Origin: Cucumis sativus
Lineage: Eukaryota > Streptophyta > Magnoliopsida > Cucurbitales > Cucurbitaceae
Reading direction: 5' to 3'
Assembly (NCBI RefSeq): GCF_000004075.3
Contig: NC_026659.2
Coordinates: 24,818,272 to 24,882,271 of the forward strand
Length of the DNA: 64,000 bases
Below, piece after piece: positions 55,701-64,000 of this stretch. Every line of letters begins with the position of its first letter. Position 1 is the first letter of the stretch. The position numbers and the translations under genes are program-made. The notes beneath the pieces were generated by a model. That model was not told where the DNA came from, searched no databases, and was given only the letters and a program-made list of their open reading frames with translations.

Positions 55701-58700
55701 GAATTGAAAATGATAATGAAAGAAGAGAGAAATAAATTAAAATACATAATTTTGATGGTAAGCTGAGAAATGAAGGCAAAATGATAACAGTAAGGTGAAA
55801 TATGTTAAGGGTTAATGAGAACCGAATCTTTGAAGTTAAAAATGAATGATTAGATGATATTTTGGAGTTAATTGAATCCAAAATCAGAAGAAAGCACCGA
55901 CCTAAGAAAACAAAGATGTGTAGTAATTAATTAGTTAGGTGTACATATGACTCAAAATCAATTTATGTCCTCTTTAAGGAACCCATTTTTTTCTCCTTTA
56001 TTATTTCCCTTTAAATCAATCTTACATTCATTTCCTATCAATACAACATAATCATTCCTTTTTCTTTTGCTTCAAAATTATGCATTCATACAACAATAAA
56101 ACAGGAAAATTCCTTCTTTCTTCCTCTTCTTTTCATGCAATGCAGCCAAAGGCATGCATGTTATTGTTCCCACCCACATAATTATAAAAAACAAATACAT
56201 TTTCTCCCTTACTCTCTTATTTGTTTCTTCTTGTTTTTATACTAACCAATACCAATCTTCAAAAAAAGTACTTGAAAATTGAACCGAGTGATAAAACCGA
56301 ACCAAAATTGAATATATGTTGTTTGATTCGATTTGCATTGAATCGATTCTAAAATTAAATCGAATTGTTTTATTTAAAAATAATTACACACGTATGTACA
56401 TACATTTAAATATATAAGTCTAATTTAGAGTAGGCTATAAATGAAATATATATTAAAATTATTCAGTGCTTATATTTTCAATTTTTTTTCTTATATTTTA
56501 ATTATGTATTGCTCGTATTTTTAATAAATCTTAAACTCTATCGTTCAAATTTAATTTATTTTACTCAGAGAAAACAAAGATATTTGGATAAGAAAATGTA
56601 AGATTTATGGTAAAATATAAAACTAAAATTAGACAATTGAATTGGGAAGGAATTTGTAATTCTTAAGAATAATAATCACAACAACAATAGTTTCCATATT
56701 CTTTAAATTCATATATATATATACTTTCCTTTTTCTTCTATAGAAAATGGCAAAATGCAAACATTTTCTTTAGTTTCTTCTCCTTCAATTCCATCTCTCT
56801 CTCGTTTTAAGAAAAGGTATCCTTTTTCTACCACAAATGTACGAATTTTTAATGATGCTTTCTTGTATGTGTACGACATATCGTAATATAAACTAAAATC
56901 ATTTTCTTCAATTTACACTTACGAAATTGTTCTCATCTTTTCTTTGTAAACGTGAAAGGAAGCTTCGGATTCCAAATTATTATAGCTTTTCATAATTACT
57001 ATATATATATATTGATAGAAAGATTGCATCTAAACCATACAATTGTGGAACAGTAGAGTCGGTTTCAAATAGGGTTCTTTCTATACCATGTTCTTCATAC
57101 ACTATTGAAATTATTATTGTGTTCTTTCAAACAAATATTGAATAGTGAAATTCAGTTCATAATGTTAATGTGTTATGAGATATGAGAAAATGTAAATATT
57201 CTTGTGTTTTCCTTTATCGATTGTGAACGCTAACGAAACTATTAGGAAAAACAAACTATTTTGTTTTTGAAAAATCAATAGAGAATAATGAACATATGGA
57301 TTGAAAAAGATTGACATTTCTCTTTTTTGTACAAAAACTATATATAGAGCGGAAAACTAAAACCTTTCATCTTTACGAATGCGATTGATTTTAATAATAC
57401 TAAACCGTTCTCACTTATGACACTCCAAAGAAAAAGAATCGACGTGTTCAAAAACATTTCTATTATATAACAATATACAAATTGATACAACTATAGTGAA
57501 GGTTCGTGTCTTAGTTTAAAAGTTTTATTGAAATAAATTTTAAATTCTTATTTATAAATTTAGTTTTGATTCGCTCTCAATTTTATAACTTAAAATAATT
57601 AAATATTTTTTAAAAATAAATTTCTAAACATTCAATAATATTTTATATTTGGGACAAATGGATAAATAATATATAACGAAATCTTAAACTTTCGACTAAC
57701 ATTTATATTAAATAACCAACCATTTGTTACTCGATTCAACCTAATGTTTAAAATTATTAAACCATAGATTTAAAATAAATAAAAATTTGTAAGTACTGTG
57801 AATTATATAGGGTTGGAATTCTTTTTCTTTGTTTCACATTTTTAGGGTTTTTTTTTTTTTTATAAATATTTTCTCTCTTTAATTTTAATGAGTTTACATT
57901 TTCGAGTAGTTGCGGAGTCAAGAAGCGAAGAAAAAACCAATGGATGGCATCATTTGCTCAACTCTCTTTTACCCATGATACGACAGCGTTTTGATTTTCC
58001 ATTTCTTTTTTGAAAATTTGCCCCAAAATAACAATAATAATAATTAAAAAAAAAGGTTAATGATTACATGGTTGGACTTTGGGGGAAGTTCCCCTACAAA
58101 AGTAGATATTATATTGTCGGATTTTATTTTATTTTATTAGAAGAAAGAAATTGACACCCACAAGTAATGTAGTGAATGAAACGGTGCGTTTTGGTTTGGT
58201 TTGAGGATAAATTTTGATTTATATACTCCCACATTAAACAACACAACATACTCATAATGTTTCCACATGCCACGACCTCTAGATTTTCATATATATATGT
58301 GTGTGAAATTAATTTATATCGTTGGTTCCAAATAATGTGGGACAATTCTTTGAGATCTTTTTCCAATTATTAACGAGACAAAGTTGGAAAGTTGTATGAG
58401 TAAGTTGGAAGAATTTTTAGCAAAACTTTTGCATTATTGGATTACAAATAATGGGGTATGTTTTCTTTTTCTTTTTCTTTTTCGTTTCTTTTATTGTATA
58501 CTTTGTGTGTGACGAGGAGGATCTCGAGGAAATGAATGCATGTTAATTATTGAGCGTTATGTATATGTCGATCAATATCTCTTTGACAAAAATCACCAAA
58601 ATAACGAATGTTTGTATTCATGTATATTAAGATTATGGATTTGTAGTGCATGGAGAAAACCTTCTACTATTGTCAATAATAAACAAAAAAGAATACTAAC

Positions 58701-61700
58701 TACAGATAAAACAATTAAATTGACCAAACTATGGACGAATAAAAGTGTTGCTATAAAAATTTATTACAATCACATGAACATTTTTCTCCTCGAAACTTTA
58801 TAACTAAATATTTTCCAAATACGAAATATCTATTTATCAATTAACATCATTGTTTTAGTTTATTTGAACATAATTTTTTTTTTATAATTCTCTTTAAACC
58901 AATTGGATAAGCTTCAACTATTTAAATAAATGTGCAGTGTTAGTTGCTCATGTTACAATTTACTTATATCTTTTAGTATATATGATATTAATTATGTACC
59001 TAAAAGTGTTTGACTTTATGCTATTAGTAATGTATCCAAAATACCAATAGAGATAAATAGAGATATCATATTCTACCCATCAATTTTCTCCCCCACCTTT
59101 CCCCAACATCATGTCTCCAATGACTTTATATATAAAAACTTGAAAAATGTATAAAACCTCATCAACACTCGATAGTTCATTAAGTGGTTCTAATAGAATC
59201 TAAATCACATAAATAAATAAGAAAACAAATACTCATTTAAAACAATTTTAAAATAAAAATAGTTAGTTCGTTCGGATTAAACTTATCGAGGAGAAAAATA
59301 TATAGTCTCACATGTAGTACATACTCCCCGTATTTATTATTTAACATGTTATTAAATAACATATTTATTTACTTTATAAATTTCATGTAATTCTTAAATG
59401 CTACTATTTCCTCACAAGCAATAAATGCAATACGTAGTAATAAAAAGAAAATCTCTTCCTCGTTTTGATGCAGCTCACTCAAACATCAATTTACAATCTA
59501 AGAATTAAGAAGAAATTTGAGGCAATGAATGAGTTATTATAGTTTGATTAGAATACTTTGTGTTTGGAGTATAAATTATTTTAATTTGAGTTATAAGTGT
59601 GTATACTATTTTAGTTTGACATGAACATAGTAAACACTTTAATAGTAAAAAATTAAGAGTTTTGAAATAGTATTTACTATAACAAGATGTAATTATTATA
59701 ATATTAAGTTATCTTTGCCCTAAACGACTTACAAAAATATGCATTTTACCTCGTTCAACACAAGAAACTATTGAATGAAACGATTCGACCAAGTTGGCAC
59801 ATACAACGCAACAAATTAAGTTGCTAAACTCTCAACTAAACACACAAACTTTTGTTTTTCTTTTAGAATGAGTCAAGTAGGTAGAAAAATATATAGAAAA
59901 GACAAAAATGAAATGAAATGGATAGTTGAAAAGGTAGAAGAAGTGTGTAATCCTAATTAATAATATAGAAAACACATGAAAACTAATGAAGTTTCTTGTA
60001 AATTAAGTATGTTTGCTTCCAAAGAGCAGAATTCTTTAGGGTGAAGTGATGCAATTTCTTCTCAAAACCTTTCTACTTTGGTTTGATATGACCCATTACA
60101 ACTCGATAATCCCCCCGTGAATTTAGCATTACAAAAAAAAACCCATAACCCCAAAACTAAATTAATTAATAAATAAGTGAGATTTATATATATATGATAT
60201 CATATCATATCATATAATATATTAAAGGTTGTGTGCTTGAGTTTGACCCAACATGACCTATGTACTAAGTTAAAGAATAATTAAGTAAATAAAAGAGTAA
60301 AGATTTTTTTAGATAAAGAAAGAAACAAAAAAGTACGTGGAAAGTATAAGACAGCATGCGTGAGATACGGAAACTATTAATTTTAAATATTACAACTTAA
60401 AGAAAGAGAACAAATTATTTTCCTTTTTATTTTGTTCATAGACTTTTATTTTATTTTATACCCAATTTTTTTTAATTATTTGATTTAAATAGGAATGGTT
60501 GAAAATATTACCATACATTCAAAATATTTAAATAAATAGCTTCTTTTAAAAAATGTCTACCTATCTAAGTCTATTACGAATACATTTTACTATATTTACA
60601 ATTTTTAAAAATATTATGATATACTTAATTATTATTTCTAAAATTGTCACAAAATATAATTATCCATTTAAATAATTGACCATTCTGATATAAAATAAAA
60701 TGACAAAAAATGACCATTTTTTAAATGTACATGAACTAAAATGAAGGAAAGTTAATTAGAGTGGATTGACCAAGATGAATATACATTGAAAATATATGGG
60801 TCAAAATGAAACAATTTCAAAACTATAGAGACCAAAATAGTATTGAAATCAATTTTTTTTCACATTTTTCCTCTATTTATTACTCGTAAAAAAGTAGCAT
60901 GAAAGAATTATTTACACGAATTAAGTGAACAATCATCTAAAGATATGTTAATTTTTCTACTACTACGAGAGTATGATGTTTTCCATGCTCACGCTACAAA
61001 TTTACTTCAACATCAACAAATCTCACGTTATTTTTAAAAACATGTCGACATGCATTACATATAACACGTAGTAAAAGTGATAGTAAAAAGAAAATTTGAT
61101 AGTATGTTAGTATTATAAATTTGGTAAAGACATAAAAGATGGGGAAAATGTTAAAATGAAGACTTAAAAATTACTCAAACGTGGTATGGATTGGGGGGGC
61201 CAAGAAAGAGAGAAAGAGTGATGGATGGGTCATTATATTTGGAATTAGTGCACAACTTACGAGGACGGGCCTTTGGCATCGCCATAGCTTATTGGCTGTC
61301 TCAATACACCGTTTTTTGTTTTTGTTTTTTAATCTTTGTTTTGGTGTTTCCGAAGCTCTGCCAAATGCGTTAAGCAACAAAACTTCTTCATACTCCCCAC
61401 CAATTCTTCTTCTCATTCATTATTATTCATTATTCATTCTCATTTATGTTTATGCCATTCCTTACGCTAAATTCTCACTAATCCCAATTCCATTTCACCC
61501 CTTCTTTTAATTGCTTCCACTCCCTCCTTCCTTCCTTCCCTCCCTTCTCTCTGTCTTTTTTTTAATGGTTTCTTTTGTGTCTTGTGATCTATACTTATTT
61601 GTTACGGTAGCGTATGTATAAGTGGTAAGTGCAATCGAAGTATCTTATTGATTTTGGTGTAGAATATTTTACATATTTTCAACAAGTTACGTTCATCTCT

Positions 61701-62848
61701 TATATACATCCATCTTCGATCACAAATAAATGAATTATAAGAAAAGACTTTTTCACTTTGTAATTTGTGAGCTACCCAATTTATTTATTTAAAGTTTATT
61801 GTTTCGTAAGTAGACTTAGGTTATAACTCTGCAAACTTTAGAATATAATAGAATATTGGTATAGTTGAGGAAAGTTGACAAGTATATTTTGTAATCCAAC
61901 TACTTCACATTTTCAACCTTATCTTCACTTTTGGACCCCATTTTTTTCTCTTATCCAAAGAGAATATGGTAAGTGTTTGCAAGGGCATCCTATGTGGCAC
62001 TATATGATTGGGTCTACGTGTCGTATTGAGAGACAGGTGGGTGAATGTGATTGGATGAGGGTAGAAAGGGAAAGAATGAAATTGGAATGGGTTGACCCCC
62101 TCTTTGCTTCCACCCCCAACCACATCATGGGTATTTATGTCATTTTTAATTTTTACAAATTATTCGGTGAGACTGTTACAATATACAAGTTATGATAGAT
62201 AATTTTACTTTGATATGTTTATGAAGATAAATACATCGAAGGAATTTCATCATATACTCACTTTCTTTATCAATTCATAAGTGATAGAGTATGAAAATTT
62301 GTTATACTTTGTAAGTATTTTCAACCGTTTTACCTTTTTACAATAATTTTAATTAATTCAGGGTATGCTATGATATTGTTACTATTAAAATTAATTTATG
62401 TTGGAATAAATTGATGAATAGATGCATCACTTCATGAAAAATACTAATAACTAAATTATAGAAAATGAATTTCTATAAATTTTCCATCATCTTGACGTTC
62501 GATAGATTCACAAAATTTCGTTTGTTGATCTTCTAAACAGTTTGCTACTCTTAGAAAAAACATGATCCGTTTTATCCAGAAAAATAATTACTTTCAAAAC
62601 TTAAATACTAGAGTGAGTAAATTAGTCTTAAAAAGGTAACGTGAATTCGTATAACTTAGATTCATAGTACATGGCATTAAAATTGAAACAAAACTCAAAT
62701 ACAAAATTGGAAGGATGAAGTGGAAATGTATATACAAAAAGCATGAGGGTATTTTTCCAAATGAAAAGAAATTAGAGTAAGCGTGGGAGAGATTAGATAG
62801 GGAGGGAGGTGGGGTGTCAGTTTTCAAAATTAAAACTCAATGGTCAAG

Positions 62849-62935
62849 GTCACGTGACTAATACCCTCCCAGTCAAAGAAATAAAATCAGTCAAAATCTG
62901 AGTTCGCATGTCACGTGCAATCAGGTCACGGTTGT
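62849..62935. promoter_or_regulatory. G-box cluster, promoter-like
   Basis: GTCACGTGAC (62849-62858, a perfect palindrome) and TGTCACGTGCA (62910-62920) carry two CACGTG cores about 60 bases apart, with several TCAA/GTCAAAG (W-box-like) motifs between. A pyrimidine-rich stretch (about 62975-63015) follows, as in many plant leaders. No coding region follows within the window, so it may serve a gene or non-coding transcript to the right. Confidence 0.4.
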
Positions 62936-64000
62936 TATATCAACGTCTCCCCACCCACGGCCCCACCTAACATTACTCTCTCTTCCTCTCCCTTTTCTAC
63001 TCCTCTTTCCATGCAATTCAAATCAAATAACATACCCATTTTTATTTCTTCACTATCTTATGTTTATTACAAATATATATATATATATATATATAATTGC
63101 ACACCCATTTGAAATTTATAAACTTATTAGAAGATCAATAACTTGTTTACAATAATCTACATGCCACTGTTCAAACTTTATGGACTTTGTCTACTGAACT
63201 TTATGGACTTTGTTTCCATTGTTTATCGTTTTAATTTTTTAACTTCTATCATTTTCAATTGTCTTTACAAAAAACCTAGTCTATCGAGTTAGTGTACCAA
63301 CATTAACATTTCATGCATAGAAGTGCTACTCTACAATAATTATATGTACTAATATTTCTCGAGATCGTCAAAATAAATGTTCGAATCTTTTGTATCCTAT
63401 ACTTATTGTGTACTTGGAAATATTTGGCATTTTGTTACGTTAATTTGATTAGCATTTATCTTAGACGATAACAAACTTGAGTTTGAGAGGGAATACACGC
63501 CTTTCTTTTTCTCTCATTCCAATGGTTCAAACGGCCGTATTTGGTAACTATTTTCTGTTTGTTGTGTGTGTGTTAGTTTTTAAAATGAAATCATCTTTCT
63601 CTTTTTTAAAGTATAGTTGACGTTTTTCTTAAATTTTTAACCAACAATTGTTTTAATATTAAAATCTATTAAAATCTTCACTTGTTTTTAAAAAACAACT
63701 AAACAAATAGATAAGCAAATTAGAAATTTTCGAAGTAAAAAGAGTGTTTATAAATTTAGAAAAATAAATAAATAATTAGCAAATGAAGCGTGAGCTTTCA
63801 TAATTTAGAACTATATATCAACCATTCAAGTCAAGATTTCATATTGGGTTTGTTGAACTATAATGGTAAAGAAATCATATATTTTTTAATTTTTCTAACT
63901 TTTAAATACTCGTTCGAACTTTAAATTTATTATTTTGTCATAGTAAAAAAAAATTAATAAAAGACTCAACTTTATCATTTAAGAACGAAGAAACTTAAAA

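Larger units (their letters stand above)
52800..64000. other. 11-kb gene-poor, AT-rich region
   Basis: No coding region is supported; the open frames are short and low in complexity. Visible items are A runs of 18 and 19 bases at 53269 and 53421, a site II palindrome at 55653-55672, a possible decayed MITE at about 60485-60690 (ACTATATTTACAATTTTTAA, then ATATACTTAATTATTAT, like the arms of copies A and B), ATATC repeats near 60195-60225, a pyrimidine-rich tract at 61515-61560, a G-box cluster at 62849-62917 and a TA microsatellite at 63073-63095. Confidence 0.6.

Noticed and set aside
58124-58366. 80-codon minus-strand frame and a TCCCACATT motif in two orientations.
   Set aside because: The peptide has no recognisable content, and the motif pair is not embedded in matching termini.
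61262-61375. GGGCCTTTGGCA and TGCCAAA 90 bases apart suggested a miR399-like hairpin.
   Set aside because: Only seven bases pair; the surrounding arms do not, and the sequence does not match the mature miRNA.

Overview
The window is plant nuclear DNA. It is very AT-rich between genes, has GT-AG introns throughout (plus one GC-AG), and carries chloroplast and secondary-wall genes. Two copies of a short inverted-repeat element built around a shared 27-base core, the GGGTTGGGTT-type repeats and the gene families suggest a cucurbit, probably Cucumis-like. That assignment rests on memory of those repeats and was not searched.

Layout. Bases 3-125: last 40 codons of an unidentified + strand gene. 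6116-9638: three small mitochondria-related genes, namely a COA3-like cytochrome oxidase assembly factor (+), a FAM136A-like CX3C protein (-) and the SLP2 phosphatase (+). The last two are head to head over a 168-base shared promoter with site II and telo-box motifs. 10600-11996 (-): a receptor-like pseudokinase. 12993-15261 (+): an ACOS5-type 4CL-like acyl-CoA synthetase (sporopollenin). 18210-21629 (-): a protein with three RanBP2 zinc fingers, ten exons, and its stop codon directly on a splice acceptor. 24390-25469 (-): a GPI-anchored lipid-transfer protein. 33991-34845 (+): an intronless glucuronoxylan 4-O-methyltransferase. 36108-43084 (-): a plastid-type DUF493 protein with a 4.4-kb intron holding a solo LTR. 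44853-46712 (+): ALKBH1. 49203-49508 (+): a small DnaJ-type zinc-finger protein. 51401-52624 (-): LHCA2, whose first intron uses a GC donor. All multi-exon models were joined by hand and keep frame across every junction.

Gene-poor stretches (126-3050, 21630-24389, 25470-33990 and 52625-64000) hold DNA-transposon remnants, tandem duplications, microsatellites, a decayed plastid trnR-ACG copy and several promoter-like islands with no gene attached.

The genes form an ordinary plant neighbourhood and no undescribed multi-gene system was found. The most useful leads are the mitochondrial gene trio with its bidirectional promoter, the GC-AG intron and stop-at-junction splicing, the pseudokinase, the plastid tRNA fossil and the orphan promoter islands.
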